From Nakamurella multipartita DSM 44233 (GTDB lineage: Bacteria > Actinomycetota > Actinomycetes > Mycobacteriales > Nakamurellaceae): a stretch of DNA of 64,000 nt. The stretch's first letter is position 1, and the number at the start of each line of letters is the position of its first letter. Location: positions 3,534,001-3,598,000 of the forward strand of contig NC_013235.1 in NCBI RefSeq assembly GCF_000024365.1, in the 5' to 3' direction. Below the pieces are notes generated by a model. That model had not been told where the DNA came from and did no database searches. It was given only the letters and a program-made list of their open reading frames with translations. The translations under genes and the position numbers were made by a program. Of the stretch, positions 36,394 through 45,520 are shown piece after piece.

Positions 36394-37698
36394 TCACCCA
36401 CCGCCCAGGACGGCCAGGAACACCGACGACGGTGCCGCCCGCGCCCCCGTGCGCGTCGCGTGGTCGGCGACCCGCCGGTCCGAGCTGATCACCACCATCG
36501 GCCGGCCGGTCGGCTCGGCCCGGACCAGGTCGGCGATGACGTCGTCGGCCTGGATCCCCGGGGCCGAGAACAGCACCCGGACCCCGCGGGCGAAGGGCCG
36601 CGAGGTGGTGACCGCAGCGCCGTCGAAGACCACGGTGACCTCGGCCGACGTGCGCGCCGCCAGCGCCGAGAGCTGGCGGACCAGGCGTTCGCGCTGATCG
36701 GCCAGGGACAGTTCGGCAAACCCGGTCTTGGTGACGTTGTAGCCGTCGATGATCAGGTGGGTGCCCGGCAGAGCGATCCAGGCCCCGAGCCGGACCGGAT
36801 CGTGGGTGCGTCGATCGGTCGCCGGTTCGGCCATCCCGGACGCCACCACCTCGGCCGGCGCCGGGCCGCCGCCGATCAGGTCCCATTCACGCCGCAGACC
36901 CAGGGCGGCCGATTCGAGCACCTGCAGCAGCAGATCGAGGCGCCGGTCGTCGGCCGCCCGCCGGTCGTCGGTGGTCTCCCGCAGCTTGCGCACGCTCTCG
37001 GCGGCCGCGTCGGCCCGGCCGGTGGCGGCCTCGGCCTGTCGCCGCCACGCCTGCGCCTGCTCGCGCACGCGGTCCAGCTCCTGCGCCAGCGCCCGGCGCC
37101 CGGCGTCGGCCTGGGACCGCTCGGCCGCCAGCTGATCCTGCAGCTCCCGCACCCGGGTGCCCTGGTCGCGCAGCCGCTTCTTGAGCCGTTCGACCTCGAC
37201 GCTCGCGTCGGCCGGTGGGGCCGCCGCCCGGACCGCGAGCTGCTGCTCGGCCCGCTCCAGGCGCGCGGTGGTGGAGCGCAGTTCGTGTTCGAGCTCGGCG
37301 ATCCGGGATCTCGCGTCCACCTGATCCTGGGCGGCGGCCGCCCGGGCCACCAGCTCGTCGACGTCGGGCGAGCCGAGCAGCACGGCGCGGGCCGCCGCCG
37401 CCGGTCCGTCCGGCCCGGCGGCGCCGTCAACGTCCATCCGGGCCACGTGCTCGGCCAGGGTCGCCCGGAACACCTCGTCCCGCTGCACGGCGTCGGCCAG
37501 CACGGTCGCGGCCAGCCGCGCCCGCTTGGCCGGCGCGAACCGGGCCACCTTCTGCAGGGCCGGCGACAGGTCCCGGGCGGGCACCCGGCCAGCCACCTCG
37601 GCGGCCCATTCCACGATGCGGACGCGGACCGCCGCCGGGAGCGCGTCGATCGGGTGCCGCTCCCGGACCCGCTCGACGTCGTTCCCCGCTCCGGTCAT
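36394..37698 (-). CDS. NYN-domain (YacP-like) RNA-binding/nuclease protein with coiled coil
   Basis: 434 residues from the ATG at 37698. A helical N-terminal domain (about 1-110) and a long Arg/Glu/Ala coiled coil (about 120-260) precede a C-terminal NYN domain (about 290-425). Its acidic residues are in L-I-I-D-G-Y-N-V, V-V-F-D-G-A and A-D-D-V-I-A-D-L-V, then V-V-I-S-S-D-R-R-V-A. The PIN/NYN fold suggests endoribonuclease activity, perhaps with the HIT partner. The 8-kDa extension upstream in frame lacks family features. Confidence 0.85.
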   Translation of the reverse strand: MTGAGNDVERVRERHPIDALPAAVRVRIVEWAAEVAGRVPARDLSPALQKVARFAPAKRARLAATVLADAVQRDEVFRATLAEHVARMDVDGAAGPDGPAAAARAVLLGSPDVDELVARAAAAQDQVDARSRIAELEHELRSTTARLERAEQQLAVRAAAPPADASVEVERLKKRLRDQGTRVRELQDQLAAERSQADAGRRALAQELDRVREQAQAWRRQAEAATGRADAAAESVRKLRETTDDRRAADDRRLDLLLQVLESAALGLRREWDLIGGGPAPAEVVASGMAEPATDRRTHDPVRLGAWIALPGTHLIIDGYNVTKTGFAELSLADQRERLVRQLSALAARTSAEVTVVFDGAAVTTSRPFARGVRVLFSAPGIQADDVIADLVRAEPTGRPMVVISSDRRVADHATRTGARAAPSSVFLAVLGGG

Positions 37699-37801
37699 CC
37701 CGCCATCCTGACACCGCCGCCGCCCCGAGCCGTGCCGTTGGCCGATGCCGGGCGCGAGTCGTGCCGGGGCTGTGTCGTACCTACGTTCTACGGTCGGGCG
37801 C

Positions 37802-39643
37802 ATGCCGTTGTTCCTCGACGATGGGGTCGTCCCGGACCCCGCACCGACCTGGTCGGCGACCGGTCCGCGCGATCCCGTGGTGACGCCGGCGGTCGGTGGT
37901 CAGCGCAGTTTCGACGAGCTCGGCGAACCGCTGCGCGAGGTGACGTTCGTGGTGGTCGATCTGGAGACCACCGGTGGTTCGCCGGCCACCGAGGCGATCA
38001 CCGAGATCGGTGCGGTCAAGGTGCGCGGCGGCCAGGTGCTCGGCGAGTTCGCCACACTGGTCGACCCGGGCCGGACCATCCCGCCGCAGATCACCATGTT
38101 GACCGGCATCACCAACGCGATGGTCTACGACGCCCCCCGGATCTCCTCGGTGCTGCCGGCGTTCCTGGAATTCGCCCGCGGCTCGGTGCTGGTCGCCCAC
38201 AACGCCCGCTTCGACGTGGGATTCCTGCGGGCCGCGTGCGCCCGCCAGCAGGTGCCCTGGCCCGGGCCGGCCGTGGTGGACACGGTCCGGCTGGCCCGCA
38301 AGGTGCTGCCCCGGGCCGAGGCGCCGAGCGTGCGGCTGTCCGCGCTGGCCGCCCTGCTCGGAGCCCGGACCCGCCCCGACCACCGGGCGCTGACCGACGC
38401 CCGGGCGACCGTGGACGTGCTGCACGCCCTGTTCGAACGGCTCGGTTCCCTCGGGGTGCACAGCCTGGCCGAGCTGCAGGACGCCAGCCGGGACGTCGCC
38501 CCGCAGCGGCGGCGCAAGCGGTGGCTGGCCGATCGGCTGCCCGCGGCCCCCGGCGTCTATCTGTTCCGCGGTCCGCGCGAGGAGGTGCTTTACGTCGGTA
38601 CCTCCCGCAACCTGGCCCAGCGGGTGCGTTCGTATTTCACGGCGGCCGAGAACCGGCCCCGGATCAACCAGATGGTGGCCCTGGCCGAACGGGTCGACCA
38701 TGTCGAGTGCGCCCACGCCCTGGAGGCGCACATCCGCGAGCAGCGGCTGATCGCGGTCCATCAGCCGCCCTACAACCGGCGCTCGCGCCGGCCCGGCGGG
38801 GTGTGCTGGGTGACGCTGACCGACGAGGCCTTTCCCCGGCTCTCGATCGTGCGGCAACCGCCTCGCGGATCGCCGGCCTGCCTGGGACCGTTCCCCAATC
38901 GGGTCGCCGCCCAGGTGGCCGTCGAGGCCCTGCAGGACGTGGTGCCGATCCGGCAGTGCACCACCCGGATCCGCCGTCACTCCCCCGACGGAACGCCGTG
39001 CGTGCTGGCCGAACTGGGTCGCTGCGGGTCGCCGTGCGACGGCCGGCAGGACGAGCTGAGCTACGCCCGGGAGGTGGCCCGGATCGTCGAGCTGGTCGAC
39101 GGCCGGTCCGATCAGCTGCTGCAGCTGCTGCGGACCCGGCTGCTCGGGTTGTCCGCCGACGGCCGCTTCGACCAGGCCGCGGTCGCCCGGGACCGGTTGT
39201 CGGCGCTGGCCGCGGCGCTCGACCGGCGGCAGCGGCTCGGCGCCCTGGCCGCCATCCGGGAGCTGGTGGTGGCCCGACCCGACGAGCGGGGCGGCTGGGA
39301 GCTCACGGTCGTCCGGCACGGCCGATTCGCCGCGGCCGCGCACGCCCGGCGCGGGGTCGACCCGATGCCGGTGGTCGAGGCGATGGTGGCCTCGGCCGAG
39401 ACGGTGCACCCGGGTCCGGGTCCGCTGCCGGCCGCCTCGGCCGAGGAGACCAGCACCCTGCTGCGTTGGATCGAGCGTCCCGGCAGCCGGCTCGTCCGGG
39501 CCTCGGCGCCCTGGTCGAGCCCGGCCGCCGGGGCCGGCCGGTGGCGACCGTTCATGAAGGTCGCCGACATCGCCCGCAGCACCCGGATCGCGCCGCAACA
39601 CCCGGACCCGCCGGCCCGCCGGTTGTCGCTGACCGTCGGTTGA
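37802..39643 (+). CDS. DEDDh exonuclease fused to GIY-YIG (UvrC-like) nuclease, Rv2191 family
   Basis: 613 residues. The N-terminal domain (about 50-220) is a DnaQ-type 3'-5' exonuclease with D-L-E-T-T-G, A-H-N-A-R-F-D and H-R-A-L-T-D-A. A GIY-YIG domain follows (about 243-325: G-V-Y-L-F-R...V-L-Y-V-G-T-S). A UvrC-like region with C-x-C-x Cys (C-V-L-A-E-L-G-R-C-G-S-P-C) and UvrB-binding-like helices comes next. The same fusion exists in M. tuberculosis Rv2191 (645 residues) at the same position before trpD. Likely role: DNA incision and trimming. TACGGT seven bases before the ATG suggests leaderless transcription. Confidence 0.9.
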   Translation: MPLFLDDGVVPDPAPTWSATGPRDPVVTPAVGGQRSFDELGEPLREVTFVVVDLETTGGSPATEAITEIGAVKVRGGQVLGEFATLVDPGRTIPPQITMLTGITNAMVYDAPRISSVLPAFLEFARGSVLVAHNARFDVGFLRAACARQQVPWPGPAVVDTVRLARKVLPRAEAPSVRLSALAALLGARTRPDHRALTDARATVDVLHALFERLGSLGVHSLAELQDASRDVAPQRRRKRWLADRLPAAPGVYLFRGPREEVLYVGTSRNLAQRVRSYFTAAENRPRINQMVALAERVDHVECAHALEAHIREQRLIAVHQPPYNRRSRRPGGVCWVTLTDEAFPRLSIVRQPPRGSPACLGPFPNRVAAQVAVEALQDVVPIRQCTTRIRRHSPDGTPCVLAELGRCGSPCDGRQDELSYAREVARIVELVDGRSDQLLQLLRTRLLGLSADGRFDQAAVARDRLSALAAALDRRQRLGALAAIRELVVARPDERGGWELTVVRHGRFAAAAHARRGVDPMPVVEAMVASAETVHPGPGPLPAASAEETSTLLRWIERPGSRLVRASAPWSSPAAGAGRWRPFMKVADIARSTRIAPQHPDPPARRLSLTVG

Positions 39644-39702
39644 GCGCGCCGTGGCGGGTGCCGCTGAGCGTGCGGCGGCCCGGGGCGACATAGCATCGGT
39701 CC

Positions 39703-39984
39703 ATGGTGACGGCGATCGTGCTCATCGACATCGAGGCAGACCGGATTCCGGAGGCGGCGCAGGAGATCGCGAACCTGCCCGGGGTCGAGCAGGTGTACTC
39801 GTGCGCCGGCGACGTCGACGTGGTTGCCGTCGTCCGCGCCAGCACCCACGAGGCCATCGCCGATCTGGTGCCCGGCCACATCTCCAAGGTGCCCGGGGTG
39901 CTACGCACGATCACGCACATCGCGTTCCGCGAATACTCCAGCCGGGATGCCGACGACGCCTTCTCGATCGGCATGCAGGCCTGA
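39703..39984 (+). CDS. Stand-alone Lrp/AsnC ligand-binding (RAM) domain protein
   Basis: 93 residues forming only the alpha/beta RAM domain of the Lrp/AsnC family (V-T-A-I-V-L-I-D-I-E ... G-D-V-D-V-V-A-V-V-R), without a DNA-binding domain. Such single-domain proteins bind amino acids and form oligomers. TAGCAT lies six bases before the ATG with no ribosome-binding site, consistent with leaderless transcription. Neighbours trpD and the receiver-like gene hint at amino-acid sensing, but this is inference. Confidence 0.87.
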   Translation: MVTAIVLIDIEADRIPEAAQEIANLPGVEQVYSCAGDVDVVAVVRASTHEAIADLVPGHISKVPGVLRTITHIAFREYSSRDADDAFSIGMQA

Positions 39985-40078
39985 CCTCGGGCCGGCTGCA
40001 GCAGTCCTTCAGTCGGCCTTAAGCGCTCGGCGATCAGATGAACGGGTCACCACGAGATCGACCCATCGGAGACCCGAG

Positions 40079-41053
40079 ATGATCACCGCAAGCCTGCTGA
40101 GCACCACCGACCTGCTCGTCGCCCTGCGCGCATCCATCCGCGGCGACCTGGTCACCCCGGCCGAGCCGAGCTTCCCGGCCGCGACCTTCGGGGTCGGCGG
40201 CCGCGCCCCCGAGCTCGTGGTCGTCGCCGCCGACGTCACCGACGTCGCCCGCACCATCGCCCTGGCCGGGCGGACCGGCCGGCGAGTCGTCGCCCAGGTC
40301 ACCGGGCGGCCCACCGTCGTCACCGCGGCGCGGACCATCCTGATCGTCACTCGGTTGCTGGCCACCGTCCGGGTGGACGCCGACCGGAAGCTGGCGACCG
40401 TCGGCATCGGGGCCAGCTGGCGGCAGGTGCTCGACGCCGCCGAACCGTTCGGGCTGACCGCTCTGTCCGGCGCCGCCACGGTCCCGCCTGCGCACCGGCC
40501 CGGCCCCTACCCGTTCGCCGCCGACCGCATCCGCTCGTTCGAGGTGGTCACGGCCACCGGCGAGCGGCGGCGGGTGGACGCGAACGAGCCGGACTTCGCG
40601 GCGTTGCGCCGGGGCCAGGGCACGGTCGGCCTGGTGGTCGGCATGACGCTGGAGCTGGTCCGCCATCCGCTGCTGGTCGCGGCCGAGTTGATCTTCGCCG
40701 CGGCCGACGCCCCCGCGGCCCTGGCCGGATGGCGGCAATGGGCCGCGACGGTGTCCGGCCCGATCGTGACCGCGTCCCGGCCCGGCCCGGCTGCCCAGGA
40801 CCACCCCGACCACGACAACCACGGAGCCGACGACAACCAAGCCCACCGACAAGACACCGACGGCCGGTCGAGCCTGACGATCCGGGTGGGGCAGCTGGGC
40901 GATCCGGACCGGGCCGGGCGGCGGCTGGCCGCCCTGGAGGAGCTGATCGGCGCGGCCCCGGTGGCCCGGCGGGTCGGCCCGACGACGATGGCCGCCCTGG
41001 TCCGCGGCTCGGCGACCCGGCGCGCCGGCTCCCTTGCCGGTCGCGGGGCGTGA
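40079..41053 (+). CDS. Short, degenerate FAD-linked oxidase-like protein
   Basis: 324 residues. Residues about 35-210 resemble the FAD-binding PP-loop domain of berberine-bridge/glycolate-oxidase enzymes: T-V-G-I-G-A-S-W-R-Q-V-L-D, then R-S-F-E-V-V-T-A-T-G-E-R-R-R-V-D and L-R-R-G-Q-G-T-V-G-L-V-V-G-M-T-L-E-L. The usual glycine-rich H/C-containing FAD-attachment loop is not recognisable. About 27 residues near 238-265 are rich in Asp, His and Asn, and the substrate domain is much shorter than in typical 450-residue members. It may be a cofactor-poor descendant or a decaying gene. No partner enzyme is evident. Confidence 0.65.
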   Translation: MITASLLSTTDLLVALRASIRGDLVTPAEPSFPAATFGVGGRAPELVVVAADVTDVARTIALAGRTGRRVVAQVTGRPTVVTAARTILIVTRLLATVRVDADRKLATVGIGASWRQVLDAAEPFGLTALSGAATVPPAHRPGPYPFAADRIRSFEVVTATGERRRVDANEPDFAALRRGQGTVGLVVGMTLELVRHPLLVAAELIFAAADAPAALAGWRQWAATVSGPIVTASRPGPAAQDHPDHDNHGADDNQAHRQDTDGRSSLTIRVGQLGDPDRAGRRLAALEELIGAAPVARRVGPTTMAALVRGSATRRAGSLAGRGA

Positions 41054-41126
41054 TCGCCCGGGCCGAGCCTGCTGCCGGGCTGAGGCAGCGGGGGTCGGCG
41101 TCGATCGTGCAGTGACCCTGCGGCCG

Positions 41127-42191
41127 TTAGCCGGCGAGTTCGCGGCCCAGCGCGACCCACCGGTCCAGCACGTCCGCGGCGGCCCCGGTGTCCAGCGCGT
41201 CCTGCGCCCGGCGCACGCCGTCGGCCAGATCCGCGGTCAGATCGCTGGTCAGCCCGGCGTGCGCGGCCAGGCCGGCGGCGGCGTTGAGCACGACGGCGTC
41301 CCGCACCGCCGAACGGCGCCCGGCGAACAGGTCGCGGGCCACCTGGACGTTCTCGGCGACGTCGCCGCCCCGCAGGTCGGCCGGGGCGGCCGCCGCGATG
41401 CCCAGATCGGCCGGGTCCAGGCTGACCGTGCGCACCTGGCCGCCGCGGACCTGCCACACGGTGGAGGTGGTCGTGGTGGTCAGCTCGTCCAACCCGTCGT
41501 CGCCGCGGAACAGCAGCACGTCCGCCCCCCGGGCGGCGAACACTTGCGCCATCACCGGGGCCATGGCGGCATTGCCGCAGCCGATCGCCCCGGCCGCCGG
41601 CTGCGCCGGGTTGGTCAACGGCCCGAGGAAGTTGAAGACGGTCGGCACGCCCAGCTCCCGACGGACCGCGCCGGCATGCCGGAACGAGGGGTGGTAGACG
41701 GGGGCGAAGCAGAACCCGATGCCGACCTCGGCGGCGGTCCGGGCGACCGCCGGCGCGGGCAGCGAGATGGACACGCCCAGGCCCTCGAGCAGGTCAGCGG
41801 CGCCGCACTTGCTGGTCGCGGCCCGGTTGCCGTGCTTGACCACGGTCGCCCCGGCCCCGGCGATGACGACGGCCGCCATGGTCGAGATGTTGACGGTGTT
41901 GGCGCGGTCGCCGCCCGTGCCGACGATGTCCACCGCTCGCCCGGACACCTGCACCCGGACGGCGTGCGCGAGCATGGCCGAGACCAGCCCGGCCACCTCG
42001 TCGGGGGTCTCCCCCTTGGCCCGCAGGGCGATCGTGAACGCGGCCAGTTGCACATCGCTGGCCTCACCGGCCATGACCCGATTCATCACCCATTCGGTGT
42101 CGGCCCGATCCAGGTGCTCGGCCGACAGCAACCGGTTCAGCAGCGCCGACCAGGTCCGCGGCGGATCGACCGGAGCGGCGGCGGAACTCAC
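41127..42191 (-). CDS. trpD: Anthranilate phosphoribosyltransferase
   Basis: Second step of tryptophan synthesis, joining anthranilate and PRPP. 354 residues from the GTG at 42191. PRPP and anthranilate motifs [24 protein letters not shown] and N-F-L-G-P-L-T-N-P are all intact. Its GTG overlaps the stop of the receiver-like gene (GTGA). As in M. tuberculosis it stands away from other trp genes, back-to-back with ctaE. No trp leader peptide or attenuator was seen. Confidence 0.95.
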   Translation of the reverse strand: MSSAAAPVDPPRTWSALLNRLLSAEHLDRADTEWVMNRVMAGEASDVQLAAFTIALRAKGETPDEVAGLVSAMLAHAVRVQVSGRAVDIVGTGGDRANTVNISTMAAVVIAGAGATVVKHGNRAATSKCGAADLLEGLGVSISLPAPAVARTAAEVGIGFCFAPVYHPSFRHAGAVRRELGVPTVFNFLGPLTNPAQPAAGAIGCGNAAMAPVMAQVFAARGADVLLFRGDDGLDELTTTTTSTVWQVRGGQVRTVSLDPADLGIAAAAPADLRGGDVAENVQVARDLFAGRRSAVRDAVVLNAAAGLAAHAGLTSDLTADLADGVRRAQDALDTGAAADVLDRWVALGRELAG

Positions 42192-42607
42192 GGGGTGTCG
42201 GTGACCGCGGTCACCAGGCCGGCCGACCGGCGGCGCAGCACGGCGGCCACCGTTTCCGCGGCCGTCACCGGGTCCAGCGGGTACACCAGGATCTCGTCCG
42301 CGCCGGCCCAGGTGGCCAGCCACCGGTCGTCGGCCCGCCGCACCACCAGGATGACCGGCGGGATGACCTGCGCCTCCTGATGGATCTGCCGGCTGATCCC
42401 GATGCCGCCGCTGGGCTGCGCCTCGCCGTCCAGGATGAGCACGTCGGCCTGCCGGCCCTGGGTGGCGGTCATCACCTCATGGACGGCCGCACATTCCAGG
42501 TAATCGACCCGGCCCACATCCGGGGCCGGCCGGCGCCCGATCGCGGTGATGATCCGCTCACGGATCTCCGGGCGGTTGCTGTAGACCAGCAGCACGGGAT
42601 TGCTCAC
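42188..42607 (-). CDS. Receiver-like domain protein (probable pseudo-receiver)
   Basis: 139 residues from a GTG at 42607. It has the alternating beta/alpha pattern of a response-regulator receiver and an Asp in D-V-L-I-L-D-G in the phospho-acceptor position. The acidic pair at the end of strand 1 is absent (V-L-L-V-Y-S-N) and the conserved Lys before the last helix is Tyr (V-Y-P-L-D-P), so normal phosphorylation is doubtful. There is no output domain. It is translationally coupled to trpD and divergent from ctaE. Function unknown. Confidence 0.72.
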   Translation of the reverse strand: MSNPVLLVYSNRPEIRERIITAIGRRPAPDVGRVDYLECAAVHEVMTATQGRQADVLILDGEAQPSGGIGISRQIHQEAQVIPPVILVVRRADDRWLATWAGADEILVYPLDPVTAAETVAAVLRRRSAGLVTAVTDTP

Positions 42608-42778
42608 GGGCTCGATGGTAGTGCCCGGCCCCACGCGCTCCGCCGAGCCCGCCCACCCGCGTTCCCAGCCGCCTCCCATGACCCTGCAAGACGCCCCCGA
42701 ACTGGGCCGACGATCCTGGCGGCGGGGCCACGACCCGCCGGGTGGTGGGCCGCAGGGGCATGATCGCCGGGCACAGTC

Positions 42779-42784
42779 CATAAT
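42779..42784 (+). promoter_or_regulatory. -10 hexamer for leaderless ctaE
   Basis: CATAAT lies six bases upstream of the ctaE GTG with no Shine-Dalgarno between them. That spacing places the transcription start on the start codon. A convincing -35 is not seen. Confidence 0.5.
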
Positions 42785-42790
42785 CGTCGT

Positions 42791-43411
42791 GTGACGACTG
42801 CGACCAGCCCCGCCGCCGGGCCCTCCGCGTTCAGCGCACGCGTGCACACCCTCAACCGGCCGAACATGGTCAGCGTCGGGGTGATCGTGTGGCTGGCCAG
42901 CGAGTTGATGTTCTTCGCCGGCCTGTTCGGCGTGTACTTCACCATCCGCGCGCAGTACGAGGGTGAGTTCCCGCCGGCGCCGACCGAGCTCGACATCACC
43001 TACGCGACGTTCTTCACCGTGATCCTGGTGGCCTCGTCGTTCACCTGCCAGTGGGGGGTGTTCGCCGCCGAGCGCGGCGATGTGTTCGCCCTGCGTCGCT
43101 GGTACGTCCTGACCCTGGTGATGGGCCTGATCTTCGTGCTCGGGCAGGCCAACGAGTACCACACGCTGGTCACCCACCACGACACGACGCTGGCGTCCTC
43201 GCCGTACGGGACCGCCTTCTACCTGACGACGGGCTTCCACGGCCTGCACGTCATCGGTGGGCTGATCGCGTTCGTCCTGCTCATCGGCAAGACGAAGATC
43301 TCCAAGTTCACCCCGGCGCAGGCCACCGGGGCGATCGTCGTCTCCTACTACTGGCACTTCGTCGACGTCGTGTGGATCGGCCTGTTCCTGACGATCTACA
43401 TCATTCGCTGA
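42791..43411 (+). CDS. ctaE: Cytochrome c oxidase (aa3) subunit III
   Basis: 206 residues with five membrane helices, the short actinobacterial form lacking the first two helices of the mitochondrial subunit. The E in [17 protein letters not shown] and [10 protein letters not shown] motifs are present. It stabilises the catalytic subunit CtaD, which is not in the window. Together with QcrCAB it forms the bcc:aa3 supercomplex in the cytoplasmic membrane. The GTG start has CATAAT six bases upstream. Confidence 0.95.
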   Translation: MTTATSPAAGPSAFSARVHTLNRPNMVSVGVIVWLASELMFFAGLFGVYFTIRAQYEGEFPPAPTELDITYATFFTVILVASSFTCQWGVFAAERGDVFALRRWYVLTLVMGLIFVLGQANEYHTLVTHHDTTLASSPYGTAFYLTTGFHGLHVIGGLIAFVLLIGKTKISKFTPAQATGAIVVSYYWHFVDVVWIGLFLTIYIIR

Positions 43412-43547
43412 CCTGCGGGTGCATCTGCGCCCGGAGCTTCTACAGTACTTAGAACCAACCGACTCAGAAGCAACACAGCCACCGGCCAGCACCGGCAGTT
43501 GTCTCTCGTCAAGCCGCCGCCAAAACGAGCACGAGGTGTCCACCAGA

Positions 43548-44411
43548 ATGTCGGTCAACGACACACCGCCGGCCGCCGAGCCCCGTCGATTCCGACGCGG
43601 CTCGAGCCGCCGCGGCCGCCTCACGGGGCGCCGATCGAAGTCGATGCGCCGGATCACCGGCACCCTGGCCCTGCTGCTGGGGCTGACTGCGATGGGCTTC
43701 GCCTTCGCCGCGTTCACCGCGTCGGCCAACGAGGCGAACGTGGCCACCGCCGCCAGCGTCGACGCCGCCCAGATCGAACGGGGCGCGTCGATCTACCAGA
43801 CCTCCTGCATCACCTGCCACGGGGCGAACCTGCAGGGCGTGCTCGACCGCGGCCCCTCGCTGGTCGGGGTCGGCCAGGCGGCCGTCTACTTCCAGGTGGC
43901 CACCGGCCGTATGCCGGCCGCGGAGAACCAGGCCCAGATGCCGCGCAAGGCGCCGTTCTTCAGCCCCGAGGAGATCGACGACCTGGGCGCCTTCATCCAG
44001 GCCAATGGCGGCGGTCCGGAGATCCCGGCGTCGGGCCTGCGCGACGACGCCCAGATCGCCATGGGTGGCGAGCTGTTCCGGCTCAACTGCGCGTCCTGCC
44101 ACAACTTCACCGGCCAGGGCGGCGCCCTGTCCCAGGGCAAGTACGCGCCCAACCTGGACCCGGCCACCGACGAGGAGATCTGGGGCGCCATGCTCTCCGG
44201 CCCGGAGAACATGCCCAAGTTCGGTGACGGCCAGCTGACCCCGGAGGAGAAGGCGGCCATCGTCTCCTTCATCCAGAACAACAAGGCGACGATCGATCCG
44301 GGCGGGCTGCCGCTGGGCGGCTTCGGCCCGGCCCCTGAAGGTCTGATCGCGTTCCTGGTCGGTATGGGCGCCATCGTGGCGGCCACCTTGTGGATGGGAT
44401 CGCGCGCATGA
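43548..44411 (+). CDS. qcrC: Menaquinol-cytochrome c reductase diheme cytochrome c subunit
   Basis: 287 residues from the ATG at 43548. A basic N-terminus and one membrane helix (about 28-50) precede two cytochrome c domains, each with a heme site: C-I-T-C-H and C-A-S-C-H. A C-terminal membrane anchor follows (about 262-282). In actinobacteria this fused cc subunit passes electrons straight to CtaC without a soluble cytochrome c. An in-frame GTG four codons upstream is an alternative start. Its stop overlaps qcrA by four bases. Confidence 0.95.
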   Translation: MSVNDTPPAAEPRRFRRGSSRRGRLTGRRSKSMRRITGTLALLLGLTAMGFAFAAFTASANEANVATAASVDAAQIERGASIYQTSCITCHGANLQGVLDRGPSLVGVGQAAVYFQVATGRMPAAENQAQMPRKAPFFSPEEIDDLGAFIQANGGGPEIPASGLRDDAQIAMGGELFRLNCASCHNFTGQGGALSQGKYAPNLDPATDEEIWGAMLSGPENMPKFGDGQLTPEEKAAIVSFIQNNKATIDPGGLPLGGFGPAPEGLIAFLVGMGAIVAATLWMGSRA

Positions 44412-45520
44412 GCACCGATCAGCACGCCGTTCCCGGCGAGGCCGAACTGGCCCGGATGTCGCCGGAGGAGAAGGCGGCCGCGGGCATGGCCGCCGACCAC
44501 GTCGAACTCGAGGAGTACGGCCCGGTCGCGGTCCACGGCTCGCCGGCCGACAAGCGCAACGAGCGCAGCGTGGCGATGTGGTTCCTGCTCGCCGGCCTGC
44601 TCGGTCTGCTGTTCGCGGTGGCCTTCATCTGGTGGCCGCACGAGTACGTCCCGGCCTACGAAGAGGGCCAGCTGGCCTACGCGCTCTACACCCCGATCAT
44701 CGGCGCCACCATGGGCGGCGCGATCCTGTGCTTCGGCATCGGCGTCGTGCAGATGGCGCGCAAGATCTTCGCCCACGAGGTGGCCATCCAGCAGCGCCAC
44801 ATCGGCATGTCGACCGAATTCGACCGGCAGTCGCTGGCCGCCCAGGTCATGGACACGGTCGACAAGGCCGGCCTCAAGCGCCGGGGCATGATCAAGGGCT
44901 CGCTCGCCCTGGCCGGCGGTGCCCTTGGCCTGGTCGCGGCCATCCCGATCCTGGGTGCGTTGATCAAGAACCCGTGGGCCGAGCGGGCCGACTCGCCGCT
45001 GTGGGTGACCCCGTGGGCCCCGCTGGCCGACGGGACCAAGATCCGGCTGACCCAGATCGACGGCACCCCGGTTCGCCCCGAGGACCTCGCCGCGGGCTCG
45101 ATGGCCACGGTGTTCCCCGGCGTGCCCGGTGGCTCCAAGGCCTCCGACGCCGCGGTGATGCTCTTCCGGGTCCGCTCGGACACGGTGATCCGGATCCGCG
45201 ACGGTCAGCAGGGCTTCCAGTTCGGCGACTACTACGCCTACTCGAAGATCTGCACGCACGTCGGCTGCCCGGTGTCGCTCTACGAGCAGCAGACCGGCCG
45301 GGTCCTGTGCCCGTGCCACCAGTCCCAGTTCAACCTGTACGAGGGCATGTTCCCGGTCTTTGGACCGGCGACCCGGCCGCTGCCGCAGCTGCCGATCGAG
45401 CTCGATGACGAGGGTTACTTCGTCGCCGCGCGCGACTTCGTCGAAGCGGTCGGGCCCGGATTCTGGGAGAACGGCAAGTTCCCGGCGTGGTATTCGGAGC
45501 CCAAGGAGGCCACAGGATGA
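44408..45520 (+). CDS. qcrA: Rieske iron-sulfur subunit of the cytochrome bcc complex
   Basis: 370 residues. Three N-terminal membrane helices (about 55-75, 95-117 and 160-182), an actinobacterial feature, precede the Rieske domain. The 2Fe-2S ligands are in C-T-H-V-G-C-P and C-P-C-H-Q-S-Q-F, with the P-A-T-R-P-L-P loop after them. It takes electrons from menaquinol at QcrB and passes them to QcrC. Overlaps qcrC and qcrB by four bases each. Confidence 0.96.
   Translation: MSTDQHAVPGEAELARMSPEEKAAAGMAADHVELEEYGPVAVHGSPADKRNERSVAMWFLLAGLLGLLFAVAFIWWPHEYVPAYEEGQLAYALYTPIIGATMGGAILCFGIGVVQMARKIFAHEVAIQQRHIGMSTEFDRQSLAAQVMDTVDKAGLKRRGMIKGSLALAGGALGLVAAIPILGALIKNPWAERADSPLWVTPWAPLADGTKIRLTQIDGTPVRPEDLAAGSMATVFPGVPGGSKASDAAVMLFRVRSDTVIRIRDGQQGFQFGDYYAYSKICTHVGCPVSLYEQQTGRVLCPCHQSQFNLYEGMFPVFGPATRPLPQLPIELDDEGYFVAARDFVEAVGPGFWENGKFPAWYSEPKEATG

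Noticed and set aside
35878-39693. 1271-codon open frame on the plus strand
   Set aside because: It runs out of frame across the HIT and NYN genes and through the Rv2191-like gene, whose true frame has clear nuclease motifs.
43419-43547. Longer QcrC start giving 330 residues
   Set aside because: The extra residues have no family similarity and precede a normal start with GAGGTG upstream of the ATG at 43548.
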